From positions 40,072,001 through 40,136,000 of the forward strand of contig CM069870.1 of the NCBI GenBank assembly GCA_036172665.1: 64,000 bases of DNA. The letters run 5' to 3'. The notes under the pieces are model-generated. The model was given only the letters and a program-made list of their open reading frames with translations, had not been told where the DNA came from and searched no databases. A program made the translations under genes and the position numbers. Positions 45,151 through 55,978 of the stretch are shown piece after piece. The first letter of the stretch is position 1; every line of letters begins with the position of its first letter. The DNA comes from Prosopocoilus inquinatus. Lineage: Eukaryota > Arthropoda > Insecta > Coleoptera > Lucanidae.

Positions 45151-45669
45151 AACGTCTAGTTCGACAATTGTGCGAATATTTTCTATATAATTTGTGTGCG
45201 TCTTCATTTTTTCTATGTGTGAATTTAGTGAATTTACATATTTTTTTTTAATATGTTGCGTACATCTTTTTGTATTGTCCGATGATGTCAAACCAAAGAC
45301 GGTGCCAGAAATGACGCAGTTTCACAAAATCATTCTTTAGACTTGTTTAGAAGTGCATCTAGGAATAATAATCTTTTACTTTAACACAGAAATGTTACAA
45401 AGTGACCAATACCTGGAATCTTTCAATACATTAAACAAGTACTGTCTTATTTTAAACAGTTACAATTTAGCTATTTTGCGAATGTAAGATAAACAATTGA
45501 ATTAGTGCGAATGATAAAAATTTTAATATCATTTACGAGTATACAATAATAGAAATCGTTGCTAAACTTATTTTTTTAATTTAGTTATAATCTCAGATAA
45601 AATTAATTAAATGTCAAAACTACTACATTTGGGGAAATACGTACTACATTAATGCTCATATAGTAAGAA
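45151..45669. other. AT-rich spacer
   Basis: Nothing recognised. Confidence 0.45.
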
Positions 45670-45752
45670 AAATATTATTGGGAATTCTTTTTAAAAACCG
45701 ACTCAGCGTACAATTGCTGCAAAATTAACAGGAAGAGACTGATTTTCTCAGT
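45670..45752. mobile_element. Family B MITE half, interrupted by family A
   Basis: TTAAAAACCGACTCAGCGTA then CAATTGCTGCAAAATTAACA match the left arm of family B. The expected opposite arm (TGTTAATTTAGCAGCACTGA) reappears at about 46,099, after the family A copy. The family A element therefore inserted into a family B element. Confidence 0.7.
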
Positions 45753-46060
45753 ACACACATAAATTTTGTTAGGATTAATTGTAATCTGTCTATTCGGTGT
45801 TAAATGTGGATAAAGTTTTGCCTGAAAAGTTGTTAATCCTTATCTAATTTGGCGTTATTGTTATCTTTTGTCTTTTTCCGTTTAAATTGTGTCTAAAAGT
45901 GAGTGTTTACTCCAACAAGGATAAGCTCTACTCGTCTTTTTGCATGGTAAACATCATAACTCCTTTTTTTAACTCTACAAACGGATAGACGCCGAAGAAA
46001 CACCGAACAAGTGTTCCCTGGCGTCCAAAAAGTGTTAAAAGAAATTTTTATCTGTGTACA
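45753..46060 (-). mobile_element. Family A MITE, copy 6
   Basis: Complete, TA-flanked on both sides: TA then CACACATAAATTTTG at the left and AAATTTTTATCTGTG then TA at the right, 308 bp, minus orientation. It carries the whole family body. Confidence 0.85.
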
Positions 46061-46255
46061 TAATGAAAAAGTGCCAGTTGCTACTGAAAAATTTACATGC
46101 TGTTAATTTAGCAGCACTGAGTTGGAATAATTTTTCAGTGTATTTAAGTACAAGTTCACTGAGAAAATATGCGAAAGTTTTATTCGGATTTTTGTTAAAA
46201 AAAAAAACTACTCAGCATACTGATCTGCAAAATTAACAGTCTGAGAATTATTTTT
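46061..46255. mobile_element. Family B MITE pieces
   Basis: Remainder of the interrupted family B copy (to about 46,145, ending TTTTTCAGTGTA), followed by a second, separate piece starting TTCACTGAGAAAATATGCG and ending CTGCAAAATTAACAGTCTGA. Confidence 0.6.
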
Positions 46256-46664
46256 GTATTTGTTGCACAAAGTTATGTTAAGTCGGAGCATTATTAACCA
46301 TTTAAATTGTATATTCTTTCGGTTTCCCAGGTTCGAATTTCATCACGCTTTTGTGTCTTAATTTTCAGTCATCCAGTTTGTTACGTTATTATTAAAGTGT
46401 TCATGATTAAAAGTAGTAAGAAAAACATCTCTTAATTAGAACCCAAGGTAACCGTGTGGAAGCTAGAAAACAATGTAATTTTACGAGTAAAAAAAAATAA
46501 CTTTTTTGAAAAAGTCGTTTCAGTCGAAAAGGCTAAATAACGGCAATATTGTAAATAAAAAAATAAATAATTGCTGTTTCGCGATTTCTTCAGTCTATAC
46601 AAATACATTTGGCGTATTATGATAGTTTATTAAAACAGTGTTTCACAAGAGTTTAGATATACTG
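46256..46664. other. AT-rich spacer
   Basis: Nothing recognised. Confidence 0.45.
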
Positions 46665-47000
46665 GGTGAAAATTTTGAGGAAAATTATATTTTGTAAAAC
46701 TGTACACATAGTAACTAATAGATCAAAGCAATTGTGCAATTTCTGTAAATGAGATAGATTGACTACCTACAAAAATTCACAACGAAATGGAAATAAATAA
46801 TTAAACTGTGGTAGTTTAAAATAGAGAATTTTTTTACATATAATCATCAATATCTTACAAACTCTTAAATAAAACTTCCGAAAATTTGGTTATTACCTGT
46901 TCGTTATGCATGCTTTCGAAATATGTAAATATTTACTGGTGTTCCATTTAAAAACATAATTTTCGTATTGCACTGAACTCTCTGTATAGCCAAAAATAAT
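46665..47000 (+). repeat. Possible single arm of a GGGTGTTCC-type element
   Basis: From ATACTGGGTGAAAATTTTGA to CTGAACTCTCTGTATAGCC, enclosing the motif ACTGGTGTTCCATTTAAAAA at 46,948. It resembles one arm of the foldback families C, D and D-prime without a visible partner arm. Confidence 0.4.
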
Positions 47001-47189
47001 TTTATAAAATAAAGCTGACTGAGTTACAACTTAGATGGTTTAAATTTCTTTTCTCAATAAGTATAATATGTTTCAAATAGCAGCGCACACATTTTCAAGC
47101 AAAAGTCAATAAGTCTGAGGTTGGTGTCTTCTGATGACACGGGAATTAATTTTGAATTCAGAATATATTCCGGGGTATAGTTTGGTTAC

Positions 47190-49452
47190 TATACAGGGAG
47201 ATTCAGGCAACAAATTCATTAAAAGTTTACGGACTTCCTCTTTGAATTACTACTTCATATTTTGCGGTTATAAGTTAGCGATAATGATCTATTAAAATTC
47301 AATATTTCCAACTTACGGGCACTTCCGCTTGTACCGAAAGTTGCTGTCAACTTTATTATTTTAAATGGAATACCCAATTTCTTTATTGCATTTCTGAAAT
47401 CATCATCAAATTCTAAAAATGTTTGCTGTAATATGTAATACAAGAAAAATTAGCCGTTTTAGAGATATCTCAATTTTTTAAAAAAAGTTCAAAGTTGCAG
47501 TACATTTATGATGCTGCCATCTTTGTGTAATAGAAGTCATAAGTTCAATTTTTGGCCTGTAGTAGGCTATGGTCATAACTAATTTTGCACAAAATTGTTT
47601 ACGGGCTGGTTAAAAAGTAATTTCTGTTCGAACTGATTTCAACTGTCGAGAAGTCATGTTTTTTAAATAGAACACCCAGTATTTTTATATACCATAAGAA
47701 TCAGAATTAAATGTTCTTTCGAACTGTATTAGCATTCCCTATACCCATCTCTTACCTTTCCTTTTCTATTCATGATTTTCTTTTTGACACATCAATTTTT
47801 TCACTTTTCAGTATTATTCCTGAATAGCGGGCTATGAAAACTTAACAAACTGAAGTTTTGAAATTAATTTCTGACTATAATTTCAATTTCATTAAAAAAA
47901 AAAACGAGAATAATATTTAAATACATATCTATCATCTGAAATTTTTATTTACATATGTATGCCTCATGTATTAGAATTCTTGGTATGACTATTTACACAT
48001 TTACAAGGAGAAATTTGCACTTACAATACAAAGTTTTATGAAAACTAATAAATAAATCAGAAATATTAAAAATAATACGCAAATTGTTGGTTATAATATT
48101 GGCTCTAAGTTGTCCTCGGCTATTATTTATTAGTAATAACTTTCTGCTGTATCGAAGTAATAACCAAATGGAGGATCTAAGAAAGTGAACTGCTTGAAGC
48201 CAGTTTGAGACAGCGGCAGTCCGACTCGACGCGCGGGTCTAAATCGAAGGGTTAAACGCCCGCTTATACGCGACTTTTAATCAATCAGTCTAATATCGTC
48301 ACGGTAACAACACGAATATAATTCCAGAAGCTAATAACAGCTCTTTCTTGAATTTAGAAACAACAATTTAGTTGATTTGAATTAAATAGAAACACGACAC
48401 GTCTCTGCAGCACACTCTCTCGTGCGCATCGTGTCCGAGCATCGCAGTCAACCGCGACATTATCGTGAATCATGCCGTCCTAACGAATGCATTATTTCTT
48501 TGACTTACCGATTGTTCACTATAAGCAAGACGCGCTGCACCGGTAAATATGTTGATGTATGTACACAATCTATAGCATCGCACCGCTTCGTTACAATAGT
48601 AAAGTGTTACACTTTTTTCTGACCGCAATGTGGTAATAACGCATTTTCCTTGATATAACAATTTTTTTTATTAACTTCTTGAATTGTCGATCTTTTTATC
48701 GTCAAATACATTTAATATGTCTGTGTTAGATTATTCATTTTTTGGTTCTTCGTAGTAATTAAATAGTGTTTTTTTAATTCCTACTAGACGGACGATTTCA
48801 AAAATTATAATTTCTCTAGTTTTCATAGCCCACTATTTAAAAACAATACCGAAAAATAATAACAAGTGAACTATAAGAGATAGGTATAGGGAACGCTAAT
48901 ACAGAACGAAGGAACATTTAATCCTCAGTCACATGGTATAAAAATATACTAGCCGTTCCATTTAAAAAGATGACTTTTCGACAGTTGAAATTAGTTCTAA
49001 TAGATGTTACTTTTCAACCAGCCTTTAAGCAATCAAATGCAAAACTGGACATGACCTGAAAGAATGTTACTATACCCTACTACAGGCCAAAAATGGGCAT
49101 CATGATTTTTGTTGCAAAAAGATGGCAGTATTATAACCAAGGTTCTGCAAGTCTGAACTATTTTAAAAAATGAAAATATCTCGAAAACGGTTAATTTTTC
49201 TTGTACCACATGTTGCACAAAATATTTTAATAATTTTATGAGGATTTCAAGAATGCATTAAAAATTGGGATGTTCCATTTAAAATAAGAAAGTTGACAGC
49301 AACTTCCAGTATAAGCGGTAGTGTCCGAAAATTGAATATATTATGTTTTGATAGATCCTTATCGTTAACTTATGACTGCAAAATATGAAACAGAAATTCA
49401 AAGGAGAAGTCCGTAAACTTTTAATTATAGTGTTGCCTGAATCTCCTGTATA
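47190..49452. mobile_element. Family D foldback, 2.26 kb
   Basis: The left arm about 47,190-47,880 starts TATACAGGGAGATTCAGGCA; the right arm about 48,785-49,452 ends TTGCCTGAATCTCCTGTATA. Paired landmarks include GTTTACGGACTTCCTC / GAGAAGTCCGTAAAC, TTTTTGGCCTGTAGTAGG / CCTACTACAGGCCAAAAA and CATTCCCTATACCCATCTC / GAGATAGGTATAGGGAACG. Each arm has two copies of the GTTCCATTTAAAA motif. The arms differ by many substitutions. Between them is about 900 bp of unpaired DNA that includes a GC-rich patch. No transposase frame is present. Confidence 0.85.
48190..48650. promoter_or_regulatory. GC-rich patch, candidate promoter or leader exon (minus strand)
   Basis: Roughly 460 bp crowded with CG dinucleotides (GACTCGACGCGCGGGTC, CTCTCGTGCGCATCGTGTCC, GTCAACCGCGACATTATCG) in otherwise AT-rich DNA, and located in the unpaired centre of family D. 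On the minus strand, CAATCG is followed by a consensus donor GTAAGT (48,508-48,503), so a leader exon ending at 48,509 is possible, about 19 kb upstream of the acceptor at 29,114. No coding frame here is convincing. The link to the 28.7-kb exon is speculation. Confidence 0.3.
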
Positions 49453-50571
49453 AAAGAAACCTGCAAGTAGATTTGCGATCAGATTTTGTGCAACCTTCTA
49501 GAAGAGCTCCCAAATACAACGCACAAGTACACACGTGGAATTTATTGAAACTATTATTTATGTATTATCAATCTGCTATTATAGCTTACTTGCTACTTAT
49601 TACTGTTATTTTAAAAGTAGCAAGGCGAATAATGAAGTCGAAATCTCGGTAGGTAAGGTACGCAAATTCCTTGTCAATTTCAAGCAAAACTCAATTAGTT
49701 TCATTCAAAAGTTTATAACTCGACGGTGTTCAAGCAAAACTCAATATTTCCAAAACAAATTTTGGTTTTTAAGGCAAGTTTTTGACTAATTTTTAATCTG
49801 ACTTAAAGAAATTAATATACTAGGGCAATACAATATTTATAAATTCTAATTAAAAAAAGGTAGTATGGCTGTTACATGGATTATAAGAAAAACGTAACTC
49901 CTGTAATTACGAAAAAGTGACTTATTTAGTTTTGTTATCTTATCAAAACACCACAAAAATTAATGTTTCATCAAATACAATTCCAATGGTAAAAGAATAT
50001 TTCATAAATTTTGATTTTTTCAGATTTTATACAAAATTTTAAAAAATTAATTTTTTCATAAACTATGAGTGATGGGAAAAAAACCACTTACAGATTTGTT
50101 AATGGTATGTGACCCTTTTCTTAAAACAACAATAAAAATTCAAACCCCAAATTTATGCCAACCTGAGTTATTAACTTGACAATACAAATTACGTTCATGA
50201 TTTTTTAAGCGAAAGAACCCAAAAACTTATTCTGAAACCATGAGAAGATAAGAACTTAATAAAAGAAATTGACCCCAACCTAAACAAAATTCACCACTAC
50301 AGAATTTTGGTGTACCAACGCGGGGCGAAATACAACACTACATGAAGTTTTAGCTCTCCAGTATGGCAGAAGAGAAATCATTACATAGCCCAGCCTGAAA
50401 AGAACGTCATTATAACATGTATTATATTATTTTTATTTTGTTATATTTTGTACGATTAATAAATATAAAAATAAACACGTTTATTTATTGAATTGATAAA
50501 AAAAAATTTCACTTCTAAACCTACTCCATACAATTTTTTTACTACAACTTAATACTGTATTTTCTTAAATA
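49453..50571. other. AT-rich non-coding DNA
   Basis: Nothing recognised, apart from CAAGCAAAACTCAAT appearing twice (about 49,681 and 49,730). Confidence 0.45.
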
Positions 50572-50960
50572 CGCACGCTTAAAAATCCCAACTGAATTTT
50601 TGATGTCACAACTAATTTTTTAGTGAAAATAGTCCCAGCTGATGGTGTGTTAGTTGTGGAAACAGTGTAATATTCGTGAAGATTTTTGTTTTCAGTAATA
50701 AAATAAAAGTTGCAAAAACTAATTTTGATATTTCTTAACAATGAAAAAAGTTTATTTTTATTTTTATTTTTATTTTTATTTTATGCAACTAAACCACCTA
50801 TAACTAATTTGTCTTATTTGTCACAAGCACGATGAAATTTCTAAAACAGTTTTTATAACTATAGGCGTCAAATTTTCGGACTAAAAAGTAAGTCACGATA
50901 GCATAAACAATACAACAAAACAAATTATAGTTGAAATTACTATGTAATTTTTAAGCAGTT
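50572..50960 (-). mobile_element. Family E MITE, copy 2
   Basis: An inverted relative of 42,595-42,932, starting GCACGCTTAAAAATCCCAAC and ending ATGTAATTTTTAAGCAGTT. Shared interior landmarks are GTCCCAGCTGATGGTGTG, GGAAACAGTGTA and AAAAGTTGCAAAAACTAATT. A TTTTTA microsatellite occupies 50,750-50,784. Confidence 0.85.
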
Positions 50961-50993
50961 GAAAAAATGACCCTAATAGTTTTTTAAAGATAT

Positions 50994-51507
50994 ACACAGA
51001 GAAAAATCATGTAGTTAATTCAATCGCATGCAGAATTATTAGAACATTGGTATTGAGTTGAACGAAGAACAAACTTTAGGTGCAGTAATAAAAATTTTAT
51101 AGAAAACTTCTATTTAAATTTTGCACCAAAAAACTAGTTAGGCAAACAACTGTTTATGGTTAAAAAATTAGAGTCATACTATTCATAATTTTATATTTGA
51201 TTTATCAATACCTTACTTCCATGTTAACCCACTATTGTGAATGTGATATCAATAAATTTATCTTTTGTGTTAATAGACGCACAAAATATTATTACGGAAA
51301 CAACAAGAATAATGTTAGGTTACTACTAGAATGGAGTAATATTAACAAACTATGCTGTGTGTCTTTTCATCAAGTGATCAAAACAACACAATTTCCACAA
51401 GAAAGATGTTGAAGTAACAACACAACATTTGCGTCGTATATGTGAAACCAAATTCTTGGTACAAAAATCACAATTGTGGTTAATTCAACAATAATTTTTC
51501 TCTGTGT
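50994..51507. mobile_element. 514-bp MITE with ACACAGAGAAAAAT ends
   Basis: The left end TACACAGAGAAAAATCATGT and right end AACAATAATTTTTCTCTGTG are inverted, with GTTAATTCAA repeated just inside both. No coding region; the small frame at 51,197-51,412 is not supported. End style matches the MITE at 32,971. Confidence 0.75.
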
Positions 51508-52294
51508 GAAAATTGCGAATCTCTTTTACGTTAGAAGACAGTTTATTGTGTGTAAGAACATTAGCATTAATTGGACTATTCTTTCCACTATTTGAGTAAC
51601 ACTGGTATTGGTGGATAAGTTCTTTTAATTTAATTTGAATTAAATACAGCTACATTGATAATATTATTACTTAGAAAATACCAATGTAAAGTACAAATAC
51701 AAAGATATTACTTGCTCTGTTCTTCGCTTTATTTATTTATTTTTCATTTCTTATTTTTCCTTTTTAAAAATACTATATCACCCGTAGAATATACATTATA
51801 TCTCCTATCTTGATAAATTAAAATACCATCACATTGCACGCGCTCTGGCGAGCATCCAGAAGGTAATAATTTAACAACAATAGTTTGAATCATCTTTAGA
51901 AATGTAGAGCAAAGCAAAAGCCCACATCATAACATTTTAAGAGCTAAATTATATATTATTAAAATTAAAAAAATCGACGAACGCATTTGGAGATGTTTTA
52001 CACACCATTTCTGATGTGCGTTTTAATCTTAAAACTATCTGCTGTAATCGCCCTGGCCAACGCTTTCCGCTTTCTATATTCGTGAACTCTAATAGACTCT
52101 TGTAAGTGGTAATGATTCAGCATTCTGACTAATGCCTTATTGACTACATTGTGCTGTAAGTTTATAAGGATGCACTAAAACTAATAATAGACGAGCATTT
52201 TCAATATGTGCTCTACTAAAGCTATTATAGGTATAATAAATTTCTGCGAAATAATTCCCTATCGGATTGTTGAATTTTAGACAAGTAATATACA
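51508..52294. other. AT-rich non-coding DNA
   Basis: Nothing recognised. Confidence 0.45.
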
Positions 52295-53833
52295 TATAGG
52301 GTCTCCCAAGTTGAGTGGCCTATTAAAAGTTCTCGGGAAAAGGAGCATACGAATGCTATACTTTTCATTGCAAAGTCTGATTCTACACGTTATTCCAAGC
52401 AAAAGATGTTAAGGCTTCCTTATGCTTAAATGTAACGATTTTTGAGATATCTTGAATTTCTGAAAAAAATATTTCGGTGGCCTTTCATTTAAGAGAATGT
52501 ATTTACAACACTTTCAAATTTCAAGATTCAAGCTGCCTGTCGTTTGAAAGAATAATGTTCAGCCTTTCAAATCATATGCTAGTTATCATTGAAAAATTCA
52601 CAGGCTGGTCAAAATATAGTGTCAAACCTCGTTCTGTTCAACAGTCAAAAACTCAGTTTTCGTGACCGGGGCACCCTGTATATTTTTGCATCATGAGATG
52701 CAGAATCAAATTTTACATTGATTAGTAGCAGCATTCCCTCTACCTATTTTCATTTGTTTTCTTGTTATCAAGAATTGTTTATTTTATTGTGTTAATTAAT
52801 GGCATTTATACAGTTATTCATATCTAGCTTTGAAAAAAAGCAAATATCGAATTCCTATTTTTTTAAGAAATAAATAATTGCTAACCATAGCATTATTTCA
52901 CCATAAATCCCGGAATAAAGCTATATGTATATAATACCTATCGTAATAATTACTATTTTCATAAACAAGGGTTTTAAAAATATAAGTAGACCTATTTTCA
53001 AAAACAATTCTCTTTATCAGGCTAACATTTTTATTAAAAAAAAGCAAAGTAAACATTATAATTGGTAAAGTGTAAAAATAATCAAACAGTTTCATTTATT
53101 ATTCTCTAGTCCCTATGATACGGTCGTAAATACTGTATAAAATTTACAAATAACTGAGACAAGAGTCAATCAACTAATAAATATTTACCATGGTAAGCTA
53201 TCTCTCTCACTTTGTAAAAATTTTGCACAAGAAATACCATCGTGTCGTAGTTGTTGAAGATTAAATATTACGGTTCCTTTTTATTTGTTTTGTTAATTTT
53301 ATTAATTTCTCTGTTTCTTTATTTGTACATATCTGTTAATATCGTTTGTAAGTCAATAAATATTTTTGTTTTGTGGACATTTACTACGAAATATTACCAT
53401 AATTTTACCACAATATGCCATTATAAGAAACATTAATTGATAACAAGAAAACTAATGGAAATAAGTATAGAGAAAGCGTACTACAATGTAGAATTTGATT
53501 CAGCATCTCATGATGCAAAAATATACAGGGTGTTCCATTTACGAAAACTGAGTTTTGGGCAGTTGATCAGAGCAAGGTTCGACACCATATTTTGACCACT
53601 CTGTGAATTTTTCAATGATAAATAGGATATGAGTTGAAAGACTGAACATTATTCTCTCAAACGACAGGCAGCTTTAATCTTGAAAAAATAAAAGTGTTGA
53701 AAATACATGGAAAATACATTCTCTTAAATGAAAGGCCACCGAAATATTTTTTTGAGAAATTCGAAGATATCTCAAAAGCCTTACTTTCTCAGAGAACTGT
53801 TAATAGGCCACTCAACTTGGGAGACTCTGTATA
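52295..53833. mobile_element. Family D-prime foldback, 1.54 kb
   Basis: The left arm 52,295-52,800 starts TATAGGGTCTCCCAAGTTGA; the right arm about 53,425-53,833 ends TCAACTTGGGAGACTCTGTA. Paired landmarks include GTGGCCTTTCATTTAAGAGA / CTCTTAAATGAAAGGCCAC, CTGCCTGTCGTTTGAAAG / AACGACAGGCAGCTT and TTTTGCATCATGAGATGC / GCATCTCATGATGCAAAA. Unpaired centre about 620 bp, AT-rich. It has the same plan as family D but different sequence. The right arm holds CAGGGTGTTCCATTTACG. Confidence 0.85.
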
Positions 53834-54055
53834 ATACAACATTTCTTTAGAAAGGAAGAATTGGCACTCCGATTAATTTCAACAAAATGGGGTAACAATC
53901 ATTCGCGACTCATCAGAAAAGAAACAACAATAGATGAAAACTAAGCGTTCTGTTTTTTCAAGGCTTAAAAAATCTTGCATTTCGAAATTTCTTTTGTATG
54001 ATTAACAAGAAACAAAAAAACTAGGTAGTAGTGCTGTTTGAAATAATAGCTAGGA

Positions 54056-54118
54056 GTAATAACTAAACTAACAAAAAAAGATGTTACGTTTTACTTTTTT
54101 TGTTAGTTTAGTTATTAC
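54056..54118. repeat. Perfect 25-bp hairpin
   Basis: The arms 54,056-54,080 and 54,094-54,118 are exact inverted copies (GTAATAACTAAACTAACAAA at the left), separated by 13 bp (ATGTTACGTTTTA). No mismatch, so it is recent or constrained. It is not followed by features that would make it a known RNA gene. Confidence 0.9.
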
Positions 54119-54509
54119 GTTTTTGCAAGATAGAGTGCCGGGCTTAAATCGCAACTAATTAAAACAATTAATACATGGTAATCTAAAATTACTCTTCCCC
54201 AATTGAAAAGAGTTTGAAAAAATGTAAATACATTTGAACATTTTACGAGTACATTAAGGTCCGGTTTTTCAATTTATTGATAAAATAACACTATTTCGAT
54301 TTCATCGATTCAGAGTGGGTTTAGACCAAGATAGTAAAGGAGATAGTGGTTTAGGAATAAGCAATTAAAAAATCTGGAGATTTGGAGAGGAGAATATCCT
54401 CTTTTCATACTAGGTTAATAACAGCGAAAGATTTCATTTAATTTTAACTTGTAAGTATTTATCTATGTACTGAAGATGTTAGCTTAGTGTGGAAATACGT
54501 ATCTATGGG

Positions 54510-54866
54510 TATACACTGTGTTGAATCGCTTTTCAGACATAGCATGTATAACTAAATTCTTGCAATTATTGGCTCTGCTGTAAATTTTAGAGCGAAACGG
54601 CAAAGAAGAATATTGTTCGGAATATTAAAATGCATTTAATGTCATATCTAGAACTTTAAATTTCCCAGCTATTTTCTTTTAAAATGGCAAAAATCTTCTG
54701 AAAAATTCACTTAGTTTACTAACTTTAGTTTATCTATGACCGACAAATATTTAGATGTTTGTATACTTCAAAATTTGCAATGTTTACACTTAGAAAAGTT
54801 TGATTTCTCTCGCCGATTCGTAATCCTTGTCACGGAGTGTTATAATATCCTGTTACGGAGTATTAT
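54510..54866. repeat. Left arm of foldback split by BEL/Pao element
   Basis: GTATACACTGTGTTGAATCG at the outer end, then ATTGGCTCTGCTGTAAATTT and AAAATGCATTTAATGTC. The inverted partner follows the BEL/Pao element at 61,268-61,590. ATTAT at 54,862-54,866 is the left target duplication. Confidence 0.85.
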
Positions 54867-55331
54867 TGTTGGGGCTTTCACGTATTTGTTTGGCGTGAAA
54901 GAAAAGTTCTTGTTGCTTTTCACTTATTTTATTTAACTAATAAACACTAAACACTAAACAAGTGAAGAAATATTAAAGAAATGTGTGCTGTTGCACAATA
55001 ATGAAAATTGAAATGAAAATTGCGGCTTGTGTCGCCGTTTCGAGAACTGTTGTTGACTCGAATGAAAATGATGACTGAATGTGTGTTGAAAATATTAGAA
55101 TTGCCTTTTTAAACCGAACCCTTGATAGTGGGTACGGTGATGTCGGCGTTCTATTCCGGCTTCCTCGAACATCATCGGTTACGCTGAACTGCAAAGACTT
55201 GCTTTCTTAAGTGCTTCATGCGACCCAGAAGTTCGAAGAAGTTCGGATTTTAATATTTGTTTGTATAAAATAAAAATGAATATTACGTTAAATATCTTAC
55301 ATCTAACATCTTATTAACGAATGTCTGGACA
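54867..55331 (-). repeat. 3' LTR of BEL/Pao element
   Basis: 465 bp. Differs from the 5' LTR at three sites (ACTCGAA/ACTGGAA, TATAAAA/TATGAAA, AACGAAT/AACTAAT). The minus-strand open frame inside both LTRs (54,973-55,194 and 60,909-61,130) is LTR sequence and not a gene. Confidence 0.95.
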
Positions 55332-55423
55332 TGCCGCCCGTCTTGAAAGGTCTCTTTCAAATAAATTGTTTTTAACGCGGCTCTTAAATATTATATTATT
55401 AGTCTATGGGTAATGTACAAATT

Positions 55424-55978
55424 TTAGACACTGCACGTTTGTAAATTCCGGTAACAGTTTTTTACGGACGCAACTCGCACTGCACCGTCTTTACCGGGAT
55501 GCACTTCCACTACCCGACCTAGACTCCAATGAAGGGGTGGTTTATTATTTTCCTTCAGGATAACCATGGTCCCAGGTTGGAGTTGTTGCGACGCGGTGGT
55601 TTTCCATTTATGTCGCTGTTGTAATTCAGAGACATACTCCTTGGACCATCGCTCCCAAAAATGTTGCTGTAGCTGTTGAATCTTTTGAAAAATATTTAGT
55701 AGAGATTCTGGAATTTGTCGCAGTTGTACATCCGGAATTGCAGTCAATTTTTCGCCGATCAAGAAGTGCGCAGGAGTAAGAGGGTTTGTGTCATTAGGGT
55801 CACTTGACAGCGGTGATAAAGGACGTGAGTTAAGACAGGCTTCTATTTGCACTACAACAGTGTTAAATTCTTCAAATGTTAATTTAACATTACCTAAAAC
55901 CCTTTTCAAGTGAAATTTGGTACTTTTAACTCCTGCTTCCCACAGGCCGCCAAAATTAGGCGATTTCGGTGGAATGAA
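55424..55978 (-). pseudogene. BEL/Pao integrase carboxy-terminal segment, out of frame
   Basis: Continuation of pol after the frameshift. The frame is already open from about 55,981 and contains the end of the integrase core (a GGLWEAGVK segment with the third catalytic acidic residue), then LKRVLGN, ACLNSRPLSPL and LTPAHFLIG. It ends with the DUF5641-type tail (PGTMVILKENNKPPLHW, LGRVVEVHPGKDG), known as the carboxy-terminal domain of Pao integrases. It stops at 55,424, 93 bp before the 3' LTR. Because it lies in another frame from the main reading, it would only be made by frameshifting; a loss-of-frame mutation is more likely. Confidence 0.9.
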
